Assembly: GCA_021738725.1 (NCBI GenBank)
Contig: JAIPBE010000013.1
Coordinates: forward strand, 1-64,000
Source: Saprospiraceae bacterium
GTDB lineage: Bacteria > Bacteroidota > Bacteroidia > Chitinophagales > Saprospiraceae
Direction: 5' to 3'
Length of the DNA stretch: 64,000 nucleotides
The position numbers were made by a program, and so were the translations under genes. Positions 26,084-36,217 of this stretch are shown here, in pieces (position 1 is the first letter of the stretch; every line of letters starts with the position of its first letter). The notes beneath the pieces were generated by a model, which saw nothing but the letters and a program-made list of their open reading frames with translations, had not been told where the DNA came from and ran no database searches.

Positions 26084-28609
26084 TTAATGCAGGAGAATAA
26101 AGGCCTGGGATGTGTTGTGTCCTTCCACAGAGGATTGGAGATAATAAGTACCCTCCGGAAGGTCGTGCAAATCCAGGGTCAGTGCTCCGTTCACGACACC
26201 TGCCCGGACTTGTTGACCTTGCTCAGACCAAATGAAGATCGAAACATTTCTGTCTGATGGTCCTTTCAGCTGAAGGAGGTTTTTTGTCGGATTGGAAAGA
26301 ATAGTCAGAAGTGGTGGTACCTGTTCCTCAGAGTGGATGGATGTTGATGTTGCTTTGGCGACCCGCATCCCATTGCCAAAGCTGGCCACCCACATCTCCT
26401 TCTGATCGAAAGGATTGAAGAATACCCGTTCCGGATGCCAGAATGGGTAGGCATCTACCAGCGTCCACTGTGGCAACGCATCCGATTTATGGGTGGTGAC
26501 CCACAACCCCTGTCCTTCAGTAGTGAGATACATGGTTTCGGCATCCAGAGGGTCGACCGTCACTGAGCTGACCCGATGAAACTGTGCATCTCCGGTGATA
26601 GCTGACCAGGTGAGGCCGCGATCGGTTGTTCGGAACAGTCGACCGAGATCATTGGCCGGGCCTCCCCACCCACTCCAGACGCAGGCGTACCAGGTGCTTT
26701 GAGTTGGATCGAAGGGGTCGATGACCAGGTCTTTTGTCCAGTAAGCCATATCAGGGTGGCTGCGATCCTCCCAGTTCAATCCTCCATCCTGGCTGACAAA
26801 GACTCCACTGGAGTCACTGAAAATGCTGGCGGAATTGTGTTTTCGGGCAGACCAGGTGGTGACCAGTGTCCCATCAGTCAATACCTGAATATTGAAGATC
26901 CGGCCTACGTTGGCAGGTGGGTTCGGCACCTTGGTCCAGGTGGCAGTCGCTGGATCGTTGATCCCGTCCGCACGCCAGACCCCGCCAATGGCCGGATTGA
27001 CTGAAACCACACCGGCATAGAGTCTTCCGAAGTTGGATGGATCGGCGGCCACCCAGATCACGGGTGCGTCAAAGTCGCGCATCGTGGACCAGGTCTTCCC
27101 CTTGTCAGGGCTCCACAGTACATGACCATCCCGGTAAGATGGGGAGAGACGTTGATCCGTGATATAGGTTGTCTGATAGATGTCATGGACGGATGAGGTC
27201 GCGGCAAACCAGATATCCTGAGTCTGGTGTTTATCGATCCGGTACATGGTGTTGTGATTATGTCCAGTGTAGTCGAAACTCCAGGATTCACCGCTGTCCG
27301 TGGACCGAATGCCTTTGATGTCTGTAAAACAACTGAAGAGGGTGGTGGAGTCAAACCAGTACACCTGCCAGGTGGTCGTCTGCTCCATGCCCACACCATG
27401 GTAGGTCTTCTTCTTTGGGGTAGGGTTATTGGCGGGATTTTCATCCTGAGGATCGAGGTAAGCCTGATGCCAGGAATTGCCTCCATCACGGGTGCGATGA
27501 ATGAAACCGTAATCGGTGAAAAGCACATCCTTACTATCCAGGGGGTTGACCGTAAATCCCAGGGCATTTCCGCCCCAGGTCCATCCGAGATCACCTCCTT
27601 CTCCGGAGTATCCGGTGTAAATGTTCTGATTATTCGAGGTCAGAAAAATGCGTTCCCAGGATTGCCCGCCATCTACGGTCCGGAGGACATTGGCCTTTCC
27701 GCCAGGTTCGCTGCCGGCGATATAGCAGGTGCTCGGATCATTGACAGCCATGTTCAGATAAACGGCATAATCGCTGTTAAGGTCAATACCGGCCATGGCG
27801 GATTGCCAGTTGCCAGACATGTTATCCATCCGATACACCCCCCGGATCAATCCCCAATAGTCGTCACCCAGGTTGGTGGCATACACATCCCCCATATCCG
27901 CCGTCAGGGCGAAAAAGCGGGTGAGGTTGCCCGCGCGGCCTGCACCAAAGCCGATGATCCGTTCATTGGCCGGTATCCCGGAATACCCGGCGGAGACAAA
28001 GGTTGAACCACCATCAGTGGAGATGAGGACTCCTTCGTTGGTCCCCAGATAAATGACATCATCATCCCAGAAAACGCCACTGAGGAGGACCCCAGCCCCG
28101 AAGTCGGCCGCGGCCCAGATCTGTTTTGATGTCATACCGCCGTTCAGTGAAAGGAAGACGTGGTTGTAGTCGGACCAGATCAGGCGTTGAGGTTGGTTAT
28201 AGTCGGAAAAGATAAAGAGCTTATCCTCACCAGGTTGCGTATCGCCGGGGACGAAATTCCAGGTCGTTCCACCATCGGAAGTTCTGGCCGGCCGGGTGGT
28301 GAAAGAATTCGCATCATAAAGCAGCGAATAACGAATGCCGGGGTTCTGTGTATAACAGACCTTGCTGTAAGGTGATGACTGAGCTTGTGTGAAATGAATG
28401 ACATCATACTTGAGCCCGGCATTTTCGGTGTGGTAAAGTCCACCGAGATCGCTGGCCAGGTAGATTTCATCCGAACCTTGAGGATTTATAGACGGACTAA
28501 AGAGTGCGCCTCCTCCACCGATGCCTTTGGATTGAAAATCAGTGACTTGTGACTGAGTCGTGAAGGCGATCAGGCTGCAGAAAAGCAAAAGAGCAAGTCG
28601 TGATAACAT
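26084..28609 (-). CDS. Secreted Asp-box beta-propeller with T9SS type A sorting domain
   Basis: 841 residues. A signal peptide (LLLFCSLIAFTTQSQ) is followed by a VPS10/BNR-like propeller region, with Asp-box motifs such as RTSDGGTTWNF, STDGGSTFV, RTVDGGQSWERI, RTRDGGNSWHQ, STDSGESW, SPDKGKTW and RTTDRGLTW. The last 80 residues (LTILSNPTKNLLQL... LDLHDLPEGTYYLQ) form a T9SS type A C-terminal sorting domain, so the protein is exported across the outer membrane and attached or released. Propellers of this class occur in xyloglucanases and sortilin-like proteins; I cannot assign a substrate. Confidence 0.88.
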   Translation of the reverse strand: MLSRLALLLFCSLIAFTTQSQVTDFQSKGIGGGGALFSPSINPQGSDEIYLASDLGGLYHTENAGLKYDVIHFTQAQSSPYSKVCYTQNPGIRYSLLYDANSFTTRPARTSDGGTTWNFVPGDTQPGEDKLFIFSDYNQPQRLIWSDYNHVFLSLNGGMTSKQIWAAADFGAGVLLSGVFWDDDVIYLGTNEGVLISTDGGSTFVSAGYSGIPANERIIGFGAGRAGNLTRFFALTADMGDVYATNLGDDYWGLIRGVYRMDNMSGNWQSAMAGIDLNSDYAVYLNMAVNDPSTCYIAGSEPGGKANVLRTVDGGQSWERIFLTSNNQNIYTGYSGEGGDLGWTWGGNALGFTVNPLDSKDVLFTDYGFIHRTRDGGNSWHQAYLDPQDENPANNPTPKKKTYHGVGMEQTTTWQVYWFDSTTLFSCFTDIKGIRSTDSGESWSFDYTGHNHNTMYRIDKHQTQDIWFAATSSVHDIYQTTYITDQRLSPSYRDGHVLWSPDKGKTWSTMRDFDAPVIWVAADPSNFGRLYAGVVSVNPAIGGVWRADGINDPATATWTKVPNPPANVGRIFNIQVLTDGTLVTTWSARKHNSASIFSDSSGVFVSQDGGLNWEDRSHPDMAYWTKDLVIDPFDPTQSTWYACVWSGWGGPANDLGRLFRTTDRGLTWSAITGDAQFHRVSSVTVDPLDAETMYLTTEGQGLWVTTHKSDALPQWTLVDAYPFWHPERVFFNPFDQKEMWVASFGNGMRVAKATSTSIHSEEQVPPLLTILSNPTKNLLQLKGPSDRNVSIFIWSEQGQQVRAGVVNGALTLDLHDLPEGTYYLQSSVEGHNTSQAFILLH

Positions 28610-28731
28610 GTCGGTAGGTTGAAGTCTATATAAATATGGGTATTTTCACCAGTTAACGGGAATATTTTCTATCCCGTTCATCTGCAATATCTTAGAAACA
28701 GAACGCGAATTCGATATACAACTACGTGGAA

Positions 28732-31700
28732 ATGAAGAAACGGATACCTCTACTCTTATCGCTATTTCTGGCCATGATCACCTCAATTATGGCCCAACCT
28801 TGTGACATTCCTCCTGCGACCAACAATTGCGAGAATGCACCAATTCTCTGCAATTTTGATGATCTGGATGGATACTGCACCTCCATGAGTTCCGTCCTGA
28901 CGTTTAACGCTCCTTCTCCATTGTGCAATAATGGTGGTGCCCCGCACAATCCATTGTGGTTCGCCTTTTATGCAGGGTGTACAGACTTGCAGGTGACTAT
29001 ACATTTGGCCAATTGCGATACTGTAAGTGGTACAACAGGTGTACAGGGAGCCATTTACGGCTATGCAGGCAACGGGCTTTGTACCAATTCGACCGAACAA
29101 CCTGCGGAGATCCTGGATTGCGATGGAGCTTGTCCAAACGATGATTTCCTGACATTGAACCCTTCGGGAATGACCATTGGTCATATCTATTATTTTATGA
29201 TCGATGGATGTGCCGGTTCTTCTTGTGACCTGACGGTAACCGTGGATAATAAATGCGGAGAACCATATATCGATAACTGGCCGGAGCCGATCGATGGACC
29301 GTTGCTCATGTGTACCGGAGCGACTGGGACATATACCATCGAAGCACCGAATGGTGCCATTGATTTCTGGTGGTATCTGGATGGGGTCGAGATCAGTGTG
29401 GGGTCTGACAATTTCGTTGAGATCCAGTGGCCATCCGCCGGGACATATGAATTGTGCGTGGATGCATCGAACCAATGCGTCAGCGAATTTGAAAATCCCC
29501 CCCAGACCTGTATCACCATCGAAGTGTATGATGTGACCCCGGAGGATCCGCCCCCGGTAGCCATCTGTGAGGATGATACCTATATGTATAATGGGGTTGC
29601 GTATCCACCCGGCGTCCATGATGTCAATGTACCTACCGCCCAGGGTTGTGATTCGATGATCGTGTTGACAGTGGACCCTGTATTGAATGTGGACAACGAC
29701 CTGGGTTTCTATTATGTCTGTGAATCAGGCGGAACGATCACAGTGGCTGGCAATATCTATTCGGCTGCAGATCAGGGGCCGCATGAGGTAGTGATGCAAC
29801 AATTTGCACCACCCAACTGCGACAGTACATTATTATTTGAGATCGTGCCCATTGTGGTGGATCCCTATGTCGACGATCCATTGGAACTTGGTTGCGGCAT
29901 TTTCGAAGTGACCCTGGATGGCTCACTTTCACAGTATCAACCATTTGATGCTGAGGTGACCTACCAGTGGTCCGCCAGTGCCGGTGGCGTTTTGGGAACC
30001 CCCTCCGATCAATCTACTATGATTGTTGAAAACGCGGGGAATTACTGCATGCGCATGACGGTGACTGACCCGAATGGGATCATTTCCTGTGTGGATTCGT
30101 TTTGCGTCACTGTGATCCAGAATGTCGTTCCCGATATCAGTGCCACAGCAGACACCATTACCTGTCTGAATCCTTTAGCCACACTGGTGGGTTCCACCAT
30201 GATCCCCAATCCGACATACGAATGGAATGATCCGAACGGTTTCTTTCTGGGCAATACATCCACGATTCAAAGTGGTGAGGAAGGCATCCATACGTTCATT
30301 GTGACAGATGATAAAGGTTGTTCCAATCTCATTGAAATTGAAGTGCTGGCAAATATTCAGATCCCGGATATTGAAGCCACTGCGAATGATAGCCTGGATT
30401 GTAAAATATCAACTGTTCAACTCAACGGAAATTCATTCACACCGGGCACTATCTTCCAATGGAAGAACAGCGCCGGAGACACCTTGTCGGATACAAAAAA
30501 TGCATCTACCCAACTGCCGGGGATTTATACATTTTTTGTAATTGCCCCGAACGGTTGTGAAGACTCGCTTTCCGTTTTTGTAGATCAGGATGTGACCCCA
30601 CCACTTCCGACAGCTTCCACCGATACTCTGACCTGTCTGCTTCCTATGCCCCCCTTGGATGGAGGCAGTGACTTGCCGAACGGTGTCTATCTCTGGACCG
30701 GCCCGAACGGGTTTACCAGTAACATGGAAGACGATACAGCCCCAGCAGGCGGTGATTATACCTTGACGGTGACCAATCCGGATAATGGATGCACCGCAGA
30801 TACGACCGTTACCGTCGAAGTGGATATTGTTCCTCCTGATGTATCTGCACAAGGGGATACGCTCGATTGTGTCATCACAACGATCGCACTGAACGGAAAT
30901 TCCAGCACGCCCGGGGCAACTTATCAGTGGTTTGATCCGGCCATGGCGCCATTGGCGACCACCCCTTCCATCAATGTGACCAACCCGGGTATCTATACCT
31001 TGACGGTCACTGGCCCGAATGGTTGCACCCAATCGACCACCGCTGAAGCGGTGCTTAATGCCCAGATCCCGGATATCAATATCACCCAGACGGACGATAC
31101 CATCACCTGCCTGGTGCCGGATATCGACCTGACCGGAAGTTCCAGTGTGAATGTGACCTATGCCTGGACGGATGGGAACAATCAGCCAGTTGGAAGTAAT
31201 CCATTGCTCAAGGTGACGACAGCTGGTTCATATACCTTGCTCATCACTGCCGCAAATGGATGTTCCAATACCCAGACCATCGACATCGGTGAGGATCTGG
31301 CACCTCCTGTGATCGATAATGTCGCCGGCGGGGTGATCGACTGTGCCACAGATAGCATCCAGTTGTCTGCATCTTCTTCTACTCCGGGTGTATCCTACCA
31401 GTGGTTCAATGCTGGTGGTGTCCCACTGGGGAAAGGACCCATGCCATTCACTAAAGCCACGGGTACGTTTACGCTCGTTGTGACCGCTTATAATGGTTGT
31501 ACTTCGAGCATGACAGCAACGGTGACCAGCTCTCCAGACAAACCACAGAATGTGGTCGCTACCACCTCTGGTCCGATCACCTGTGCGGTCCAGAATGTGA
31601 ATATCAATGTGACCAGCTCCACTCCGGGACTTACCTATTCCTGGTCAGGTCCTGCCGGATTCAATAGTGGAATGGCTATGAATACAGTCGCCCTGAACGG

Positions 31701-33759
31701 CAATTATTCTGTGACTGTGACCGATCCGACGAATGGCTGTACTGAGGAAAGTGCGATTTCCGTACCGATCGATACCATCCATCCCAAGCTGACACCAACA
31801 GGTGATCTGATTACCTGTGCAAGTCCGTCTGCGGATATTTCCGTTCTATCGGTGCCTAATACTGTGAACTATGCCTGGACGGATCCAGCAAATGCACCGG
31901 TGGGTGGAAATACACCCGCGTTGAATGTGACCACTTCCGGTACCTATCTGGTCGCGGTGACGAATCCAGTGAATGGCTGTGTCACTTCTGTTCCGGTTAT
32001 TGTAACGGAGGATACCACACAGCCCGATCTGGCACCGCTGCAATCGACCACGATCACCTGTACGAATCCATCGGCCACGATCAATGCAACTACTATGACT
32101 GTGGTGAATTTTGCATGGATGGGACCGGACATCAATGGTGGCAACGCCAATGTTGAAGATCCGAATGTCACGCAGCCAGGAAATTATTCTGTGGTCATCA
32201 CCAATCCTGTCAACGGATGTACCAATACGGCCTCTATCCAGGTGATCGAAGATAAGGTCGACCCGCAAGTGGCAGTTGCCGGAGGACTGATCGACTGTAC
32301 AACACCTTCCAGAACCCTGACCGGTGTGGTCAATCCAAACACCAATGTGTCTCTGGAATGGCAGCTGAACGGTACCCCTCTACCAGACAATACGCCTTCC
32401 ATCCAGGCCAGTCAGCCGGGTGTGTATACGCTCATTGTCACCAATCAGATCAATGGATGTGTTTCGCAGGATACGGCCGAGGTTGTACTCGACGATCAAA
32501 CACCGGATGTGACGGCCTCCAGCGGCACACTGACCTGCCTGGTGCCTGATGTGGATATCATTGCCATGTCGACCACTCCGGGAGTGACCTACAGTTGGTC
32601 TGGTCCAAATGGTTTTGCTGGGACGAATCCTGTAGAAAATGTCAATGTTGCAGGTATGTATACCGTGATCGTGACTGCACCGAACGGTTGCACCAATACG
32701 GCTATGACAGAAGTCCTGGAAGAAAAGGACTACCCGACAGCTGTAGCCGCTTCTAGTAATATCATCGACTGTACCAATCAGTCAACGACATTGTCATCAG
32801 CCGGATCCAGTACTGGCACAGATTATACCTATTCGTGGACGGATCCCACAGGGGCATTCCTGTCCTCTGCTTCTTCGATTCCCAATGTGACACTGGTAGG
32901 AACCTATACACTCTCGATTACGAATATCGTCAGTGGTTGTACGGCCAACACTACCGTGGATGTGGAGGATAATCAGAATTTGCCTACAGGACTGGATGTT
33001 GAACTATCTGATCCGCGCTGCTTCGGCTTTAAAGATGGATCTATCTCCATCCTCGGGGTGACCGGTGGTACGCCAACATTTTTATACAGTCTGAACGGAG
33101 GTCCTTTTACCCCGAATCCACAATTTTCTGGATTGGGAGAAGGTGGCTATACGATCACTGTTCAGGATGCGGCAGGATGTCTCTATACCGCTCCGGAGCT
33201 GGATCTGGAAGAGCCCGACCAACTGCTAGTTGAACTGGGAGAAGATTTCATCTTGCAATGGGGGCGGGACACCTTCCTCTACGCATTGATCTCTCCACCC
33301 AATGCATTGCTGGAATCCATCACCTGGACACCCACTGGTGTGGATACAACCTTCAACAACAATGAGATCCTGATCAAGCCATTCAATCAAACGCTGTACG
33401 GCGTGACCGTGGTGGATTCGGCAGGATGTCGTGCGGAAGATCAGATCCTGGTGCTGGTTGAAAAGCGCCGTCCGATCTTCATCCCCACAGCCTTCCATCC
33501 GGGTGGCGAACAGAATACACGTTTCTACATCCAAACCGGACAGGGGATCACCCAGATCGAGAAGATGGAAGTCTTCAATCGCTGGGGTGAACGTGTTTGG
33601 GTCAATGAAGGATTCCAACCCAATGATCCTGCTGAAGGCTGGGATGGGAATGTTCGAGGAGAACCGGCAAATCCGGAAGTATTCGTGTACTATGCCAAGA
33701 TCCTCTTTGATGATGGGGTGACCATCCTCTACAAGGGAGATGTGACGTTAATGCGCTAA
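28732..33759 (+). CDS. Giant repeat adhesin with T9SS type B (gliding-motility) C-terminus
   Basis: 1675 residues from the ATG at 28732 (the GTG at 28726 adds two residues). A signal peptide ends near IMAQP. Residues about 20-175 are a Cys-rich domain common at the start of Bacteroidota surface proteins. Residues about 468-1413 contain twelve repeats of about 79 residues. Each begins with a T-x-x-C word (DTITC, GTLTC, NIIDC) and ends with NGC, consistent with Ig-like domains stapled by a disulphide. The last 90 residues (FIPTAFHPGG..., FNRWGERVW, GWDGNVRG, KGDVTLMR) are the CHU_C gliding-motility-associated type B sorting domain. Surface adhesin or matrix protein. A strong terminator follows. 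Confidence 0.92.
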   Translation: MKKRIPLLLSLFLAMITSIMAQPCDIPPATNNCENAPILCNFDDLDGYCTSMSSVLTFNAPSPLCNNGGAPHNPLWFAFYAGCTDLQVTIHLANCDTVSGTTGVQGAIYGYAGNGLCTNSTEQPAEILDCDGACPNDDFLTLNPSGMTIGHIYYFMIDGCAGSSCDLTVTVDNKCGEPYIDNWPEPIDGPLLMCTGATGTYTIEAPNGAIDFWWYLDGVEISVGSDNFVEIQWPSAGTYELCVDASNQCVSEFENPPQTCITIEVYDVTPEDPPPVAICEDDTYMYNGVAYPPGVHDVNVPTAQGCDSMIVLTVDPVLNVDNDLGFYYVCESGGTITVAGNIYSAADQGPHEVVMQQFAPPNCDSTLLFEIVPIVVDPYVDDPLELGCGIFEVTLDGSLSQYQPFDAEVTYQWSASAGGVLGTPSDQSTMIVENAGNYCMRMTVTDPNGIISCVDSFCVTVIQNVVPDISATADTITCLNPLATLVGSTMIPNPTYEWNDPNGFFLGNTSTIQSGEEGIHTFIVTDDKGCSNLIEIEVLANIQIPDIEATANDSLDCKISTVQLNGNSFTPGTIFQWKNSAGDTLSDTKNASTQLPGIYTFFVIAPNGCEDSLSVFVDQDVTPPLPTASTDTLTCLLPMPPLDGGSDLPNGVYLWTGPNGFTSNMEDDTAPAGGDYTLTVTNPDNGCTADTTVTVEVDIVPPDVSAQGDTLDCVITTIALNGNSSTPGATYQWFDPAMAPLATTPSINVTNPGIYTLTVTGPNGCTQSTTAEAVLNAQIPDINITQTDDTITCLVPDIDLTGSSSVNVTYAWTDGNNQPVGSNPLLKVTTAGSYTLLITAANGCSNTQTIDIGEDLAPPVIDNVAGGVIDCATDSIQLSASSSTPGVSYQWFNAGGVPLGKGPMPFTKATGTFTLVVTAYNGCTSSMTATVTSSPDKPQNVVATTSGPITCAVQNVNINVTSSTPGLTYSWSGPAGFNSGMAMNTVALNGNYSVTVTDPTNGCTEESAISVPIDTIHPKLTPTGDLITCASPSADISVLSVPNTVNYAWTDPANAPVGGNTPALNVTTSGTYLVAVTNPVNGCVTSVPVIVTEDTTQPDLAPLQSTTITCTNPSATINATTMTVVNFAWMGPDINGGNANVEDPNVTQPGNYSVVITNPVNGCTNTASIQVIEDKVDPQVAVAGGLIDCTTPSRTLTGVVNPNTNVSLEWQLNGTPLPDNTPSIQASQPGVYTLIVTNQINGCVSQDTAEVVLDDQTPDVTASSGTLTCLVPDVDIIAMSTTPGVTYSWSGPNGFAGTNPVENVNVAGMYTVIVTAPNGCTNTAMTEVLEEKDYPTAVAASSNIIDCTNQSTTLSSAGSSTGTDYTYSWTDPTGAFLSSASSIPNVTLVGTYTLSITNIVSGCTANTTVDVEDNQNLPTGLDVELSDPRCFGFKDGSISILGVTGGTPTFLYSLNGGPFTPNPQFSGLGEGGYTITVQDAAGCLYTAPELDLEEPDQLLVELGEDFILQWGRDTFLYALISPPNALLESITWTPTGVDTTFNNNEILIKPFNQTLYGVTVVDSAGCRAEDQILVLVEKRRPIFIPTAFHPGGEQNTRFYIQTGQGITQIEKMEVFNRWGERVWVNEGFQPNDPAEGWDGNVRGEPANPEVFVYYAKILFDDGVTILYKGDVTLMR
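30133..32972 (+). repeat. Twelve in-frame 237-bp repeats within the adhesin gene
   Basis: About twelve diverged copies, each encoding a domain with a conserved Cys near the start, a Y-x-W core, G-x-Y-T before the end and NGC at the end. Identity between copies is limited at DNA level, so they are old or diversifying. Confidence 0.8.
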
Positions 33760-33783
33760 GCACGCTGTCAAATATTCATGTAT

Positions 33784-33826
33784 AGCCGGGCTGCGGAGAT
33801 CGATTCTCGCAGCCCGGCTTTATTAT
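33784..33826 (+). terminator. Strong intrinsic terminator after the adhesin
   Basis: agccgggctgcg (33784-33795) pairs perfectly with cgcagcccggct (33808-33819), followed by ttattattt. Confidence 0.85.
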
Positions 33827-33935
33827 TTGACTCTGCCAGATACGTCAGGGGAAAGAGACGCTGTAGGTCGATCTGGTGTCATAATTTTTGCAATTCGTAT
33901 ATTCCTTTGCATCTTGGGTGTAAAAATCAGGACTA

Positions 33936-34625
33936 TTGAAAATTCTCGTTGTCGAAGATCAGGTCAGAATTTTGGAATCCATTCTTCAGGGATTGGAGGG
34001 TGAGGGATTTCAGGTGATGAGCGCGAGCAATGGCCTTGAAGGCTATGAACTGGCCAGTTCACAACATTTTGATCTGGTGATCTCTGACGTGATGATGCCG
34101 CACATGACCGGTGTGGAAATGGTTGTCAGGTTGCGCAAAGAACAAGTGGGCGTACCCATTCTTTTGCTTACGGGAATGGGAGAGGTCGATCAGAAAATAG
34201 CCGGACTGGATGCAGGTGCTGATGATTACCTGACCAAACCATTTGAAATGGGTGAGCTGATCGCCCGTGTCCACGCCCTCATTCGCCGCAGCCATGGAGA
34301 GCAAAGCCACCAGGCAGTTTTCCGGATTGGCGATCTGGAGCTGGCACCGCAAGCGCGTACCTGTACCCGAAATAGTGTGCCCATCCAGTTGACCCAGAAG
34401 GAATTTGACCTGTTACATTACCTGGTCCGACATGCCGGAAGAGTTATTTCGAAAAAAGAGATCGCTGAAGCGGTCTGGGATATTCATTTCGATACCAGTA
34501 CCAATGTGATCGAGGTCTACATGAGCTACCTCCGAAACAAGGTAGACAAACCATTTTCCTATCCCTTGATCCACACTTCATTCGGGGTGGGCTATGTGAT
34601 GCGTCTGCCTGATGCGTCCGCTTGA
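33936..34625 (+). CDS. OmpR-family response regulator
   Basis: 229 residues starting at a TTG (33936), the only start that gives the full receiver domain. The receiver (1-115) has the acidic pair ED at 7-8, phosphoacceptor Asp51 in VISDVMMP, Thr79 in LLLTG and Lys101 in LTKPFE. The winged-helix OmpR/PhoB DNA-binding domain (about 130-224) shows LTQKEFDLLHYLVRHAGRVISKKEIAEAVW and VYMSYLRNKVDK. The histidine kinase gene follows 90 bases downstream and is its likely partner. The pair resembles CusRS/CopRS systems, but the signal cannot be told. Confidence 0.93.
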   Translation: MKILVVEDQVRILESILQGLEGEGFQVMSASNGLEGYELASSQHFDLVISDVMMPHMTGVEMVVRLRKEQVGVPILLLTGMGEVDQKIAGLDAGADDYLTKPFEMGELIARVHALIRRSHGEQSHQAVFRIGDLELAPQARTCTRNSVPIQLTQKEFDLLHYLVRHAGRVISKKEIAEAVWDIHFDTSTNVIEVYMSYLRNKVDKPFSYPLIHTSFGVGYVMRLPDASA

Positions 34626-34715
34626 AGCGCATTTGGCGTTTAAAAAAGCAACAGACATCACCATTTTACCGTATACAGCTCAAGCTGACGATCAATTATA
34701 TCGAATGGCCGTGAG

Positions 34716-36149
34716 GTGAAGGATAGATCTTTCCTTATTCATATGACCATGGGGTATTCCCATAAGAAGAATCTGTTGCGATTCCTGCTCATAGTGGTGG
34801 GGGTGCTGGGTATTGCCTTTTTGTCCATCTACTTCCTCTTCCAGCTGGATCTCAAGCGGGAGTTTGAACAGAAACTGCAGGCCCGGATAGAGATGGCTTC
34901 CAGCATGATTGTGGGTAACCAATTTCCAACTCGTCCACCCTCATTTATCGACGAGGGAAATCCCTTGAGTCTCTCATATGCCTATCAGGAGAATGTCACC
35001 GTCTACGATCTGCATGGCAACCGCCTTTTTGCGCTGAATCCGAGTCCGGCCGGGCTGGATCCGGAACTGTTGAATATGATTCGATTGTACCGAGAATACC
35101 GGTTTACGCACGAGCACTACGAAGCGTTGGGCGTGCTTTGGTCAAATGGTATCGGCGACCAGTATCTGATCATCGCCGAGGCGATACCGGACCAGGGTGA
35201 TCTGGTCAGTCTGCTGATTATTCTTTCGGTCGTTTTCGTCTGCCTCGTGGGAATGATCCTGGCAGGTGGCTGGTTTTTTGCCGAGCGGACCTTGAGTTCT
35301 GTCACAGACTTGTCGACCCAGTTGCAAGGTCTGGCACCGGCAGACCTTGGTCGTCGTTTGTCTGGGGATCATCAGCGAAAGGAGCTGGATGGCCTTGTCC
35401 AGACATTTAACAATCTGCTCGATCGGATCCAGGATGCATTTCGCGTACAAAAACTATTTCTCGCCAATATGGCTCATGAAATGCGCAATCCACTGCAAGG
35501 GATTTTGACCGATATTCAGACAGTCACAGACGAAAATTGCGCACCCGAAAAGCGAATCCAGATATTGAACGAAGTACTGTTGGATGTCCGAGAGCTGAAC
35601 GAGGTGGCCGACAAACTCATGATCCTCGCCAGGCAGGAATCCGAACAATCGGTCATCCTCTTCGTACCCTTTCGGATTGACGAATTGATCTGGCAAGCCC
35701 GGGCTTCACTGGTCAAAACCAACCCCCAGTATCAGGTGCTCTTTGAGATCGCCAGCTTGCCGGAAAAAGAAGAGGGACTAGTGGTCCATGGCAATGAACT
35801 GTTGATCAAAACAGCCTTCCTCAATCTGATGGAGAACGGGTGCAAATTCAGCCCCGATCATCAGGTTCATATCCGACTTGGCTTTTTAGAAGATGGACGG
35901 GCTAAAGTGACGATCAGCGACCATGGGCCGGGTATTCCGGAATCGGAGCGCAGTCGGATTTTCCAACCTTTTTATCGAAGTGCGCAAACAGCGCATATCC
36001 GTGGATCGGGAATCGGGCTGGCTCTGGTGGAAGGGATTTTGAAGCTGCATCATATCCAATTGTCCATTCAGGATCATACTGGAGGTGGGACTTCCTTCAT
36101 GCTCACGTTTCCAGATGGAACCAGTCAGGATGCCCCTTCCGACCTGTAG
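34716..36149 (+). CDS. Sensor histidine kinase
   Basis: 477 residues from a GTG at 34716; the ATG at 34743 is an equally good start. Two membrane segments (about 20-43 and 163-190) enclose a periplasmic sensor of about 120 residues. A HAMP region (190-245) follows, then an H-box with His254 in NMAHEMRNPLQ, where Met and Asn replace the usual Leu and Arg-Thr (HELRTPL). The ATP-binding domain has an N-box (LMENGCKFS), G1 (DHGPGIP) and G2 (GSGIGLALV), all intact. Partner of the upstream response regulator. Confidence 0.92.
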   Translation: MKDRSFLIHMTMGYSHKKNLLRFLLIVVGVLGIAFLSIYFLFQLDLKREFEQKLQARIEMASSMIVGNQFPTRPPSFIDEGNPLSLSYAYQENVTVYDLHGNRLFALNPSPAGLDPELLNMIRLYREYRFTHEHYEALGVLWSNGIGDQYLIIAEAIPDQGDLVSLLIILSVVFVCLVGMILAGGWFFAERTLSSVTDLSTQLQGLAPADLGRRLSGDHQRKELDGLVQTFNNLLDRIQDAFRVQKLFLANMAHEMRNPLQGILTDIQTVTDENCAPEKRIQILNEVLLDVRELNEVADKLMILARQESEQSVILFVPFRIDELIWQARASLVKTNPQYQVLFEIASLPEKEEGLVVHGNELLIKTAFLNLMENGCKFSPDHQVHIRLGFLEDGRAKVTISDHGPGIPESERSRIFQPFYRSAQTAHIRGSGIGLALVEGILKLHHIQLSIQDHTGGGTSFMLTFPDGTSQDAPSDL

Positions 36150-36202
36150 TTTTCTGAAAAACTTCCACCTGATCAGAGATATAGTTTCCGTCCGGCACGA
36201 TG

Positions 36203-36210
36203 TACCTTTG
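36203..36210 (+). promoter_or_regulatory. -7 box 7 bases from the prfC start
   Basis: TACCTTTG exactly matches TAnnTTTG and ends 7 bases before the ATG at 36218, suggesting a leaderless or near-leaderless transcript. It also makes the ATG at 36200 an unlikely start. A clear -33 TTTG at normal distance is not seen. Confidence 0.45.
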
Positions 36211-36217
36211 CTGCCGT

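Noticed and set aside
34622-34714. A 30-residue TTG-started ORF overlapping the response regulator stop (TTGA), reading LKRIWRLKKQQTSPF then RIQLKLTINYI, like a kinase N-terminus
   Set aside because: It ends before the kinase start in a different frame, and the kinase already has a complete membrane segment. It could be a decayed N-terminus or a leader peptide, but nothing confirms this.
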